64,000 nt of DNA from Lepidonotus clava. Taxonomy: Eukaryota; Annelida; Polychaeta; Phyllodocida; Polynoidae. A program made the position numbers and the translations under genes. The notes beneath the pieces were generated by a model. That model did no database searches and was not told the DNA's origin. It saw only the letters and a program-made list of their open reading frames with translations. Positions 49,950-61,262 of the stretch are shown piece by piece (positions within the stretch are counted from its first letter, which is position 1; each line of letters starts with the position of its first letter). The stretch is taken from contig OW387140.1 of NCBI GenBank assembly GCA_936440205.1, positions 19,775,659 through 19,839,658 of the forward strand, given 5' to 3'.

Positions 49950-50149
49950 CTAGTAGACCACCGGCTGTTGTGTGTGTGGCCCTGTCTATGGGACCATGCA
50001 CATTAAAGAACACCTGCCTCGGTAAAAGTGTAGGGGTATGGTCTCTACCTTCTCATAGATTTGATCACCATCACCGCCCTTGATATGACCCTGGCTGTTA
50101 ATTAGGGCGTAAAGCAACCAATAACCAACCAACCAACCATTTATATATT

Positions 50150-52088
50150 CGCCAAACTATTCAACTAGAAAGAAAGTGAACCAGTTAGTTGATGACATTT
50201 TGTACATCATTAATATCAATTGATTGGATCGTAAATCATCAAAACTGCGTTCCCGTTACCCAAAATTAATATTAGAACATCAATTTTGGGTTTGAAAGTT
50301 CCTAAATATCTTTAAAGAGGTGGACTGATTTGAATTTGAACTCTAGAAATGATCTGTTATGAAAATCAAGTAGGAGATCATCGGAAAACACAATAATATG
50401 ATGGGCTGTAATAGTCTAAATAATTGAACAAATCAAGCTACTGATGCGCTATTACAAGAGGAAATGGTTAACAGATTAATCATAAAGCTAAGATAAAAGA
50501 ACGCACTGGAAACCTTAAGACTGCACGATAATGGGAATGCAGTTGCAATACCCTTCGGATTAAGCTATCAGTCACTGTTGGTTTTATTGGATTTCTTGCT
50601 TAATATCATGAGTCGCCCTCCTAGGATTTCCCAATGTGTAAATGGTCTTGGGTCGGGAAACTCCTCAATCAAATTAATGAAATTCTAAAACCTACATTTA
50701 ATATTCGGATTTTGAATAATATCATTACTTTAGCGTGTCACAATAAATGGTTTTGACATAAAAACCGCAACAATGATATTTGAAATGGATAGACAAGAAG
50801 TGAATGCCATAACGGCGTCAATATTTAGATGTCATACAAACCAAAAGGGGATACCCAACAAACGATGCGTTTTCTTTTTACATTCCCTTTAGATCAATCG
50901 AAATCAATGTGAAAATCTCTTGCAAACATGTGTTTATGACGACTCTATGGAACACCGGAATTATACATACATCCTTAGAATGCAGGGCTAGAAGCGACTG
51001 AAACGCTTTTAATAATGTATTTTCTAGAAGTATGGGACCACAATGATTATTTTACTAAAATGTATGGATCTCTTGCAAAATCTTCCTGACATTACTGTTT
51101 CCAAAAGTGTTTCCAATAAACATTGGAGTTTGATTGAGCCTCCTAGATAGGGTTTAATCAAGTTCGATAGGTTATGACGGCGCTGTCGATCATCATCGAA
51201 TGGTCTTATTGTGTTAAGGGTACCCTCTCTTTAAGCATCCTAATTAGTTCAATTTATCATAATTTAAGAGACAATGATGATTACCGCAGGCCATATCACT
51301 TATGTAGGGTAAATGTATTAAGAATGATTGATAAGTGACGAAAGAAAAATTGATGTTCCGTGCATACGTTGTTCAAAGCTTGGTGTTGACAAGTTAAGGG
51401 AGAAGGCAATTCACCACTGTCATTATTACAGACCCGCCCCGAATAAAATGTTGACAAAATGCTATACGTTACCAATACTAATTAATTAGATCGTAAACCA
51501 TCCGGGCATTCTATAGATCAGATCTAAACCTTGAGCAGAACGTTACATTGCTCTGTCCTATTTGCTTATGTCAATTCCTGATTATTATTAAAGAAGCTGA
51601 TAGGATCAAGGTTGAGTTTTTCGAAGCTAAGCTCAAGACACCTTCCCTAGAGAGAGATATTGATAGGAAGTCAGACGAACCAGTATTTCATTAGATTGAT
51701 TAATGTTTATGTTACACGGGCTCCTGCCTGGCCACGTGACTCTAGCAGCGTTTGTGGTGACCAATCATTAAACAGTTTATATTCGTCCATGATTATAAAA
51801 TAGGATGTTTTAACAAATCGATTAATCTTGAAAGCACGGAAACTTGGATTCAATTATGTAAATATTTTATTTCGGACGCCTTAGATTACATAAGAGTTAA
51901 AACAAATGAAACAGATTCTTCCCTCTATCGAATAAATTTTCCATTACCATACTTAAAATTGGTAAAGAACATCAACAATACTTTTATAAATATCTTGCAT
52001 GCTATTGTTAATAGGTTTTTATTAGCTTCATTTAAATCAGCTATAGCTTCGAAATGAACATATGATTGTTTCTGTACGCATATATATA
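50150..52088. other. Intronic AT-rich DNA, no feature seen
   Basis: Unique-looking DNA with no open frame above 60 codons and no repeat that I can define. Confidence 0.5.
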
Positions 52089-52090
52089 TA

Positions 52091-52735
52091 TGTGACCAGT
52101 CACGGGATATGGTAACATAGTGGGATATTAGTAATTTTGCTCTAAGTCCATTATTAAGTGAGTTATTGATGAAAAAAAGCTAATGATGCATATTTTCCTA
52201 AGAATTCTGACCCTGGCAGAATTTTCCAGAGATTAAGATTACGAACAAAAATATCTTCTATTTATTTATGGAAGTTGCATTATGGGTAATTTTCCAAAGA
52301 ACGTCCTTTTCAAAAAGGATGTTACAATAAGGAATGTTCTTATGTTACCATGGCAACAGAAAAAGGAATATTCAGATTGCGTAAAATATTTTTGTCAAAT
52401 TTCAAAACAAAAGTCCTTCACTTTGCAGTAGCAAAAACTGTTGTTTGAATGGAGATCCATGTGAAAAGTTATAATATTTTGAATAATTGTGATTATTACG
52501 AAAATTGTAATTTTTAAGTAAACTTGGTTTGTTTCAAGGGGCTATAATATGGAAATCGAGCACAAATGGTTAAACAGGGGTGTGCCTTTGTGTACCACAT
52601 AGGGGATTTCAAACTCCCATATCTCAGCCTCTAATTGGAATATTCAAAAATGGTTTGCATTGTCTGAAAGGTATAATTGTAAATTCATTTTCATACTTTC
52701 CCCCTCTAGGACACCAAATCCCGTGATTGGTCACA
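52091..52735 (-). mobile_element. Intact family A MITE, 645 bp
   Basis: Ends TGTGACCAGTCACGGGATAT (left) and the inverted TGTGACCAATCACGGGATTT (right), with TA flanks at 52,089-52,090 and 52,736-52,737. Compared on the minus strand it is collinear with the outer parts of 22,066-23,704. No coding capacity. TA targets and short ends fit a Tc1/mariner-type MITE. Confidence 0.85.
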
Positions 52736-52749
52736 TATTGTTGGTGGCG

Positions 52750-53796
52750 TATGTGGTTAACTTGGTACAACCTTAGCTAAGCACGGCCCCTCAAATAGCA
52801 TAAGGTAGTAATGGTACGTAGGTAACCGTGTGTGGGAAAGCCAGGCTGAAGACGAAACCGATGCAGCTGATTCAGCCCTTTACAGTCATCAATTCCATCT
52901 AATACGTATTCCTTTCCTTTTAGTTACCTCCCAGGGAGTCTCCATTGACACAGCAAAGGCTTAGCTACTTAGTTTCAGGCGTCTTGTAATTAAATTGAAT
53001 GGGAACTTCACATAAGCCTTTCAACATAAATCAGGTATTAGCGATTGGGCACATGTGGAATATCTATGTAAGCCGTATTCATGTGATAATTCATCTTCCC
53101 CCTGAATGTTACAAGAAACGACCGTTCCACTTATGTTTGGCTTACGATGAGTTGATGGCGTGAGACGGACGTACAACATGGATTCTATTTCACAGACCAA
53201 GGGCGACTGTTCCTGGGAACCCCTGGAGAGTTGGAGGTGTGGTGAGGGGAGGTAGTCACGTTATCCTGACGTCACGACGTCATTACGTGTTGGTTATGAC
53301 GGTTCACACGGCACGCTAATTACAGTCTGCTGGTCAATGGCTCTCGACCTTGACCTTGACCATGACCTGTCCTGGAGCTGGTACTCAGTGGATTTAATGT
53401 CTTATGGAGAGGTCAGCAGGGAACCAGCTCAGGAGCAGCTCATGCCACCAGGGAGCCATGGCGTCTGATGGAGGGGGCACCAGATGAGCTGAACTTAATG
53501 GTCAGGGCTTAGCGATATTCCCATGCATCATTGTCTGTCTCACTTTAAAATCGATGCTCAACAAGTTACAATGCAATTATGCGGGTAGGACACAAGGACT
53601 GACAATGGATTTATCTGTCATGTGTTGGTTAAGGTAAAGATCACTGGTAGGCAATAGTGAGATTAAATCACATGTTTTAAGCGTTCGCTTTCACACGTTT
53701 TCTTATTTTTGTCGTCCCATGATCATGTCTGTATGGTGCAGCACACTGTGAATCACCGCGTGGAATCCATTTTCACTTCTTGGTCAGCCGACTTAC
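52750..53796. other. Intronic DNA, GC-richer at 53.15-53.5 kb
   Basis: The GC-richer stretch has repeated TGACCTTGACC (53,350) and no exon with good splice sites. It contains a GTGACGTCACGACGTCA-like run near 53,270. Regulatory role unknown. Confidence 0.35.
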
Positions 53797-53964
53797 ACCT
53801 TTCTCTCGTCAGACGTTGGTCAGCTGTGACCTTGACGTGTTTCCTACGTGAACCTCCTGATGGGTATAGACGACCTCCTGCACGGGCAATGCTTCTGATG
53901 TTCGGCACTTCTATAAGTTTACAGTCTCCACCTATCTGGAGATACTGGTATCCAAGATAGTCCA
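53797..53964 (-). CDS. Internal exon of the large gene
   Basis: Acceptor TAGGAAGACAG before 53,964. The frame enters two bases into a codon and reads DYLGYQYLQIGGDCKLIE, VPNIRSIARAGGRLYPSG, GSRRKHVKVTADQRLTRER plus one base. The donor is GTAAGT at 53,796; a donor two bases earlier (GTGTAA) is also possible, but only the GTAAGT choice joins in phase to the exon at 39,621, giving ...RLTRER-Y-PLRYVMDHF. Hydrophobic then basic composition suggests the end of a folded domain followed by a positively charged segment. Confidence 0.6.
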
Positions 53965-54393
53965 CTGTCTTCCTACTAGGATAGGTTTGATAAATATTGC
54001 AAGTAATCCTAATAATGATTGAAGCATATCAATTATATTCTTGAATTTAAATCCTGTACTATCCGAGGCTTAGACATCTCCTTTAAGGCAACGAATGAAC
54101 CGACACCCTTCTAAAAAGATTCTTACAGTGCGGCGGATATTCAATATGTTCTGACATGTTCAAGTATCGCCTTCTTTAATTATAATGGCACTCAATATTT
54201 TTTACTCTTTCATCGGCTTCTGATACTGGAGATATATAGGCACACTTTCCTCTGGCATAAAATCCTATGAAGAGCAATTAGCATGTTGGGCATCATAATA
54301 GGTGACGAAAGGGTAATATAGGCTTATTTTCTTTTTTTCTGGGTATACTGAAGGCACTATGCGGCGTGAATCATAGCGCCAACAGATTGTCAC

Positions 54394-54645
54394 ATGACTT
54401 AGTGGAGAGTGTACGCCGAAAGAAACGATTGAAGAGTGTCTGCTTGTCTACCGTGACGTCATGAAAACTGAGTCCCGGCATCCTGCGACTGCGCATGACC
54501 GGAAGCTGCGGTGTCGAGCTTCCGGTGCGCTGTGGCCCCTGGAGGTAAATGACCAGTCTGCTCAAGGTCAAGGTGGCGGCGGTCGGGGTCACCGAGGTCA
54601 ACTCTAACAGCGTTACGTTATGTTCCTTGGACAGACGCTCGACCT
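54394..54645 (-). CDS. Internal exon of the large gene, end uncertain
   Basis: Acceptor TTTGCCTTCCAG before 54,645. The incoming two bases complete the Glu codon left open by 55,330, giving ...DAQKT-EVERLSKEHN. The frame continues VTLLELTSVTPTAATLTL, SRLVIYLQGPQ, then SSTPQLPVMRSRRMPGLS and FHDVTVDKQTLFNRFFR to a stop at 54,371. The exon must end one base into a codon to join 53,964; donors at 54,393 (GTGACA) or 54,414 (GTACAC) do so, both weak. An alternating strand-helix pattern (NVTLLELT, then a helix, then LVIYLQG) continues the fold begun in the preceding exon. Confidence 0.7.
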
Positions 54646-55329
54646 CTGGAAGGCAAAGGTGGTTCACATTAGTTCAAGGTCATCGACAGGGGTGTAAAGC
54701 TAATACAGCCTCACTACAATCATATAGAAGGCTTTCGGAAGTCAGAACTTAAGGGAAAATATTATGAAATTTGACCAAACTATCTTAACTGAATACATGG
54801 TTAAGGTACAACGTTTGTGGATATACATGTCCTAAGATAAAATGGAATTTTAAACAAACCATAGTATTCTGAGTGAATAGGCCCACTGCCTTATACAACC
54901 TCTGTATCTAGTTTTATGTAAACCAAATACAATTTTTCTCCAACACGGAGCTGAAAAGTATTAGCCTAAACTTCCGTAATCAAAAGATGGTTCGTAGGTT
55001 CGTGTGACAACAGCAATATCAATAGGTTCCCTCCTTAGTGGAACACATTACTCTAATGATGGAGACACAGGCATAGTCGGACCGCCTGGACCAAGCACGC
55101 CACGGGCCGATCTGTAACCAAGTCATTAAACTACTATACCCGCCCGGGATGGTGCACTCTGCAAAATTAAAATGCATTATCTGGTACACTGATTGTAGAT
55201 ATAGATAAGTAGGATAGGCCTACTCGTTTGATTCAATCAATAGCACCAAAAATGAAATAAGCTTTTTATTTTCAAAATAATGAAGTATATTAGGGCCAAC
55301 TTTTTCTCAGTCCCAGTCCCAGTAGTTAC

Positions 55330-55492
55330 CTGTCTTTTGGGCGTCTGACGTATAACTTCCGGTCCACATGAGGATGCCGCACGCCACGTCACTTCTGGTC
55401 ATGTGATCCAAGATGGCGGTGGTGGTTTCGATCTTGGTCTCGGCGTTGTGTACGACCACCCAACTGTCCACGTCCTGCACGATGCCCATGTC
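55330..55492 (-). CDS. Internal exon of the large gene
   Basis: Clean acceptor (ACCTTTCAG) and donor (ACAG|GTAACT). 54 codons plus one base: DMGIVQDVDSWVVVHNAE, TKIETTTAILDHMTRSDV, ACGILMWTGSYTSDAQKT. The pattern is strand (SWVVVHN), helix (TTTAILDHM), strand (ACGILMWTG), helix, typical of Rossmann/vWA-like domains. No metal-binding DxSxS motif is visible in this piece. GC-rich third positions, in contrast to flanking introns, support coding. It joins in phase at both ends. Confidence 0.85.
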
Positions 55493-56124
55493 CTGAAAGG
55501 TAACAACACTGGGGCGTTAGTGTGTGAATTAAGTCCCATTGGAAGTTACTTCCTTATGATATACAATGTAAAGGAACCAAGGCAGAATTTCTATTATGTC
55601 TAACTACTGGGGAATTGTGTCGATTGCATTGTATGTATGAAAACAGGATTGGGAAGTAGTAAATTGCATCGTGAAAAGCACATGTATACATGTGATGATG
55701 ATGCAAATGAAAAAAGAAAGTGGCGTGGGCGCATGAGTTGTTGTAGTTGGCTTCCTGGTTGGAGGGAGGGAAAGGAGAAGCATGAAAGAAAAGTACCAAT
55801 TTTTCAACATACATTTTCTTTTCTGCGTTCGAATGCCAACCTCAGATTACATTATCAAGGTTTAGGTTTTACTTTTCTTTGCTCCAAGGCATCTTCGGTA
55901 AATCTAACATCCGTGTTTTTTAATACTACAATATCTGTACTATGTTGTGATTAACGACTAGGGAATTATCATTTTCCATTATGGTGGGTAAAGTGTTATT
56001 TAGAAGGGAAAAGCGATTTATCTATTCCTAAGGAGAAAAAGAATACATTTAAATACAAGAAAAAATAGGATGGCAGCTTACCCATCATATATAACAATTA
56101 AATGATCTTATAAATGGTAATACA

Positions 56125-56273
56125 CAGGTAAACCAGGATCCAGGAGTGCGCCCCCCGTATTTCTGACCAAATATTAAATTTTTTAATGTAAAATTCCTGC
56201 GGGGGGGGGGGGGGGGGAATTTTGCAATAGCACGCCCCCCCCTTTTTTTCAAAATCCTGGATCCGCCACTGGT
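56125..56273. mobile_element. GCGGATCCAG short inverted-repeat element
   Basis: Starts CAGGATCCAGGAGTGCGC; the inverted right end reads CCAGTGGCGGATCCAGGATT on the minus strand. The interior has a G18 run (about 56,201-56,218) and a C run. About 149 bp, same plan as 46,735-46,880. Confidence 0.75.
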
Positions 56274-56395
56274 GTGTCTGTCTGTGTGTCTGTGTGTCTG
56301 TATCTGTCTGTGTGTCTGTCTGTGTCTGTGTGTCTGTGTCTGTCTCTCTGTCTCTCTGTGTCTGTGTCTGTGTCTGTGTCTGTGTCTCTATGTGT
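56274..56395. repeat. TGTGTCTG/TCTGTC microsatellite
   Basis: A run of GTGTCTG, CTGTCTG and CTCTGTC units directly abutting the preceding short repeat, which may have seeded it. Confidence 0.9.
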
Positions 56396-59018
56396 GTAGA
56401 GGCAAATCTGCGTGTGGGCCCTCCCTCTGAAGGGACCGTGAGGAGCGCCCAGAGACGAATACCACTCAACCACCACACCAACCTGGGGCTACGCAAGGCA
56501 CAGAGGGTCCTCTGTACAAAGGAGATTAGTAGACCACGTATCAACTAATCAAGTCTACATTTTCTATTATCTCTGTTACTATGGTGTCCCGAAAATACAT
56601 GCGATAATAACATTCGAGGTAATGTTAATCTGATTTATTCAACATTCAGCTTGTATGCTGTATACGATTTTACTGATAATGCCCTCATTAATTTCACTGC
56701 CCATATTCCTTTGTAAATTATATATATAAGTTATACAATTGCATATCAACTAACTGCTAAAATGAAATATGAAATTGCCTCAAGACAACAATAGAATCTG
56801 ATGATGTATGAAAATATAATGAAAGTAATATGTATGGTGCATCTCAGTTACAATAAATAGTCTCCTAATTGTTGAAGAAGATTGTTTTCAGCTAAAATTT
56901 AGTGTGATATCTCCTGTGCTAATAATTATGCTTAGTTTGATTTCCCTCCTTCTGCCCTCAGATAGTCTGTAAGTGTAGTACAGTAAGATTGAAATGATAC
57001 ACATTTTAGATATCGGTTAATCAGGATTGATGGTTTTAGATCACAAATCGTTTTTTTTTGTTCGCAATGGCCTCTGGGTCATTGTCGAGCCGATTAATAA
57101 CGCACAAGGTTTTAGATCCCAGCTCTTCGTCCAGTGGCTCTAATCAAATTCTCCAAAATAAAAAGTGTACTCAATATTGCATGAAAAACGACAATATTAC
57201 AATATCTTTAGATATCCTGTTGGCTTTATTGGGCTTGAAATGTAAGCAGAGTCAGTCCAACCCGCACACAATAAAGGCCTAATAATAAGTTGTATTATTA
57301 TAGAAAAAGCATCCGTAGTTTAAATTTAGATTTCTTCTAAATGATTTTTCTGTAATTCTCAACAGGAGAATGCTAATAATAAGGATAACAAAATATAATC
57401 CTCTCTTAAACTTTAAGAGTATCTTGCCTAGATGGAAGTGATGAGGGCCTCGATATTCTTGATTACATTGATTGGTGTGGACATGTCATTCTACCTGTTT
57501 ACATGGTAGTAAGTTACATGGTCCTATATGTGGGTTTATTATCTTGTTTACCCCGTTCGTGTAGAGGTCAGGTTACTTATTGTACATGCTGGTAGCACTT
57601 AGTCGTATTCAGACTGACCAACGATGGTGGCAAATAGAGGCTACCATTTATCAGTGTTCCCTCACACACCTCACAACGGGTAGTGTTACTACTGCAAAGA
57701 ATGCGTTTTCTGAAAACTATAATTATTAAATCAAATGAGTGTTGCTATTTCTACTCATACTACCAAAAATTCTGTTTGATGATTGCCATCACACTTATTT
57801 TGGAAGAACCGTGTCTGAAACCTTTGATATTAAGGACCTAATTTTCAAATAATTTTCAGAAACGGGTAATCTGGGAATAGTCCATAGAATTCTATACGTC
57901 CAAGTCAGATAGAATTAAGGTACCTGAAAACTCCAGTTGTTGCGACTTTGCTAGGAATCTAGCAGGGATTACCGAACTAAGAATGGTTGGGAAGTTGAAA
58001 GTTGCTAATAAATGCCAGAAATGATAGTACCGGTGAGCAATTGGCAGGAGCGGATTTAAGACGCGCAGAGGCCCACGAGCTGAGGATCTAAAGGTTTGTG
58101 GGTGGTATTTTGACTCGGTGCGTTACTCCAAGCAGCTGTGTAATCCCCTACCAATCAAAGATCCAAGGAGGGCCATTCAAGACGATGAGGGTTACCATAG
58201 CAACGCCATATTGAGGTTGACTTAACTAATACAGAACCAGAGAGTATCCGACATCCAAAGTGCACCCCAGAGGGGAGGCTACACTTAGGCCCCTTTAAAG
58301 ATAAGGGAGATTTTACCTGTTTTCTACGTGCAGAAGTCCTACCAACATCTCCGGACATCAAAAAGAGAAAGGGCTGTTTTTGCGAGGACTCATGTAATCA
58401 TGACTGATTTGGTTTTGTGCTCCATTTTTACATTTAGTACTCTGGCTTTCTTGCACAAATGTTGCGTTTCGTCAGTATCGTTACTTGAGCCTATTTCTAG
58501 ATAAAGAAACTTTCTACTTAAGTATTGAGTCACGGCTGTCATCGGTTTTGTATTGCCCATTTGACCTTTTGAACAGATTTGAATCGATTTCACCGAGATA
58601 ACCATGTTTTAAAAGGCACTTTGACCGGGGTGGATACAAAAGTGTCCATCGGCACCTGAAACCTTTGTATTGCATATTTTACATGCCTTCCTTCAACAGG
58701 TAAAAGTTTTGAAGAGGGATTATGATGAAAAATATGTAGGAAAATTGCAAGTAGAATTGTGAACAACTTAGGATTGTTTTCTCTATCTGTACAAAAAGTG
58801 TTATAAACAGTTTATCAGTGTTCATTGTGAATAGTATATGCTATAAATCAGATATTAACATCACAACCTGATGCACGCTTATGGACCTGATTTTAAACTT
58901 ATAGATTATCAAACTAATAACATTTGTCAACGACATTTTACATTAAACCATAGGGTTTCAAATGGGAATAAATAGGAGGAATTCCCTATTACTCTTAATC
59001 AATGTCACGGTGACCTAC

Positions 59019-59101
59019 CTGTTGAGAGGCTGGGGTGAAGGTCAAGTAGTACTCATCTCCCTCCAAGGTCACAAAGGCACTTTTCTCGGTGGCTTCATCA
59101 T
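59019..59101 (-). CDS. Internal exon of the large gene
   Basis: Acceptor CTGTTTAAG before 59,101 and donor CAACAG|GTAGGT. The frame enters two bases into a codon and gives DEATEKSAFVTLEGD, EYYLTFTPASQQ, ending in phase 0 to join DMGIVQDV at 55,492. Acidic start followed by two strands (SAFVTLEG, YYLTFTP). The acceptor is purine-rich near the end but the donor is strong, and length and phase fit exactly. Confidence 0.7.
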
Positions 59102-60192
59102 CTTAAACAGAAACAGAGGTATAAGGATTTCGCTACGTTGTACACATGTCTTCTTTGGAGGGTATCTTTATATTATAGTACGATAATATTTGCAGAAGAG
59201 ACAATGACACATTTCTTATCATATAATGCATTGAGATATCCCGTCTTCAAGACATTGGAATGTAACTCAAGAACATCTAAATAAAATCCACGTGGGTGTA
59301 GTCTGCATGTTGTATTGGGTAGAGATGCCGCTACATTACTCGCACATTGGAAATTATCTGGGCATTTACATTTTTGAAAGAACAGATTGACATCACAGAT
59401 TCCTCTTTTCTGCATTTTATGGTCAATTTACAACCAGTAGTTGAGAGAGAACTGAAGAGATGCTCTGGAATTCTAAAACAAAATATGGCTTTTACACGAC
59501 AAATTAGTGAACATGTCTTGCAGGACCTCGGTAGATCTTTGTGCCTCTTAAAAAACCAACGTCATGGCCATTCTTTGTTTTGGTCTATGAACATCATGAT
59601 ACACAATCGGACTGTCCTGGGACCCTTCATTATTTGGCCTTTAGGCCTCTCTTACTGTAAAAAGGCCGCCCTGTGCAAATCCTTTTAGCATGAGTAAAAA
59701 GTAATAGCTTCAGCTGCATAAACATGCAGGCTTGATGGACTATGCTCCTTTTAGTATTCTCTTCCAGGAACCTACAATTCGTCTAGCAGTCGGCTTGTTT
59801 TACAAATTCCTGGAAAATGTTTATTACTCGGAGTTATAATGAGGATCGAGTGGCGTCGCCCGAGGCCAAAGAAATATGAGCTATTACCATCAAGACTCCA
59901 AAGTGGGATAGCTCTATCACATTTTATTCCTTTTCACGATGATTATGATCATATAGATAATTTCAGCCAATGGCTAGACCCTAATGGCTTGTACTTTTAT
60001 TCAGTGAATCGGTAATGTATTTTCTCCTCAATTTGTCATGTGGCATGGACGAGAAACCTTGCGGAAATTGTTCTCATTATGGGCTAGCGGAGGCTGACCC
60101 CGGCCAGCCTTGACCTCATTTATAAGACGAAACTAGGTCACAAAGGTCAACAGCAATGTGAAGGTCGCCGCGGCGAGGAGTTGGCCACTCAC

Positions 60193-60223
60193 AATCTCCA
60201 AACACTTCCGCCTCCCTCTCTGC
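60193..60223 (-). CDS. Possible small upstream exon of the large gene
   Basis: A GC-rich patch with a perfect donor GATT|GTGAGT at 60,192. Reading AEREAEVFGD plus one base joins in phase to 59,101 (completing Tyr). The acceptor would be GCGATAG, 31 bp upstream, or GGCAG, 27 bp upstream. Exons this small are uncommon and the acceptors are poor, so this is a suggestion only. Confidence 0.3.
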
Positions 60224-61130
60224 CTATCGCTCGCATCCTCAGTGGGTCAAAAGGGCAATTCGGCTCGAAGAGTGATCACGGGGTGAGAGTGTGTGAGTCA
60301 CATGACTTATGGGCGAGAATCACGCGGGGGACGTTAGTGACCCGACTAAAAGTCAGGCTTTAGCCTGTTGCCGCCCCCACCACCCCCTAAATACTTGCAT
60401 ACACAGGCAACACGTTGGACAATAATACATCAATAACTTCAGCATAAAATTCAACACGGGAAGCATTCTCAATAGAGTGACTCAAACTGGGGAAATTCCA
60501 TATGGTCATACATTAATGATATCGTCAGAATATTTATGATCAATTTGTCTCGAGGGCGGAATGCATTAATCTATGGACGTGGAATAGCTGTAACAAAAGT
60601 CAAAGATTAAACTGCAATACCTCCTTTGGAATGTAAACTCCACATCTTAACTATACTATAAAAGGGATATGCCTATATGTAATGTACCGGAACTCATCAA
60701 GCAAGCACTTTCCATCCGACCTTTACACTGTTGTAATAATTATGAGCAATACTGCTGAGCTTTGCGTTTCAATTTGGATCCCTACTCGAGTACAAATTGC
60801 AGTGCTTTCAACAGTATTTGAATAAATGAAACGTTCACGTGACCATGAGGAGTAAAACCAATCTGTAAAAGGCTCTTCGGTGCAGACAGAAGCAAACGAC
60901 AACATATCATGCAGATTGATTTATGATAATGGGGACTGAAATGAGCAGAACAGCTACGGACTTTTGCTGCCTTTCCAACTGGTCTAAATGGTAATTACAT
61001 GGGAATGATGTATGATACGTTGGTATAATACTAAGTGGCACTTGTTGGCACAATAACGTTATGACGCTAGCTCGTGCATTGGTGGTGGAATGGTTACAGG
61101 AAGAGACGCAAGTCTTTCAAATCTTGTCAG

Positions 61131-61262
61131 GTGCGGATCCAGAGATTTTTCAAAAGGGGACCCCCTATTGTAAAAGTTTCCGCCGGACCCTCCTTGTCCG
61201 AGAATCTACATTAAATAAATTAATATTTGGCCCACATTTAGCCCCTGCACCCCCCCCCCCCC
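61131..61262 (+). repeat. GCGGATCCAG short repeat, one end clear
   Basis: Starts GTGCGGATCCAGAGATTTTT, followed by AAAAGGGGACCCCC, and ends in a C12-13 run. The right inverted end is not recognisable. About 130 bp. Confidence 0.6.

Larger units (their letters stand above)
48678..50138 (+). mobile_element. tRNA-derived SINE, split by a DNA element
   Basis: The head has an RNA polymerase III box A (GGTGTAGTGGTTAGGACG, from 48,691) and box B (GGGGTTCAATTCTC, from 48,731), 30-40 bp apart as in a tRNA gene. The tail ends in AACC repeats (50,121-50,138). Perfect 10 bp target duplications ATTTATATAT lie at 48,668-48,677 and 50,139-50,148. Without the insertion at 48,815-49,953 the SINE is about 322 bp. 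The perfect duplication suggests the SINE itself is fairly young. Confidence 0.9.
39622..53796 (-). other. 14.2 kb intron of the large gene
   Basis: This stretch lies between two exons whose phases match (one base left at 53,797, two bases entering at 39,621). It holds a MITE with a nested insertion (46.7-47.1 kb), a SINE with a nested element (48.7-50.1 kb), a family A MITE (52.1-52.7 kb), an AT microsatellite (44.16 kb) and a C run (43,551). A minus-strand GC-rich frame at 41,695-41,895 and a 139-codon minus-strand frame at 40,379-40,798 have no recognisable content and are not called. Confidence 0.6.
55493..59018 (-). other. Intron of the large gene
   Basis: It contains a GCGGATCCAG repeat at 56,125-56,273, a TGTGTCTG microsatellite and otherwise AT-rich unique DNA. 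The 148-codon minus-strand frame at 56,098-56,544 is created by the microsatellite and repeat. No exon was found. Confidence 0.6.

Noticed and set aside
56098-56548. 148-codon minus-strand frame rich in Thr, Gln and Asp
   Set aside because: Produced by the TGTGTCTG microsatellite and the adjoining short repeat.
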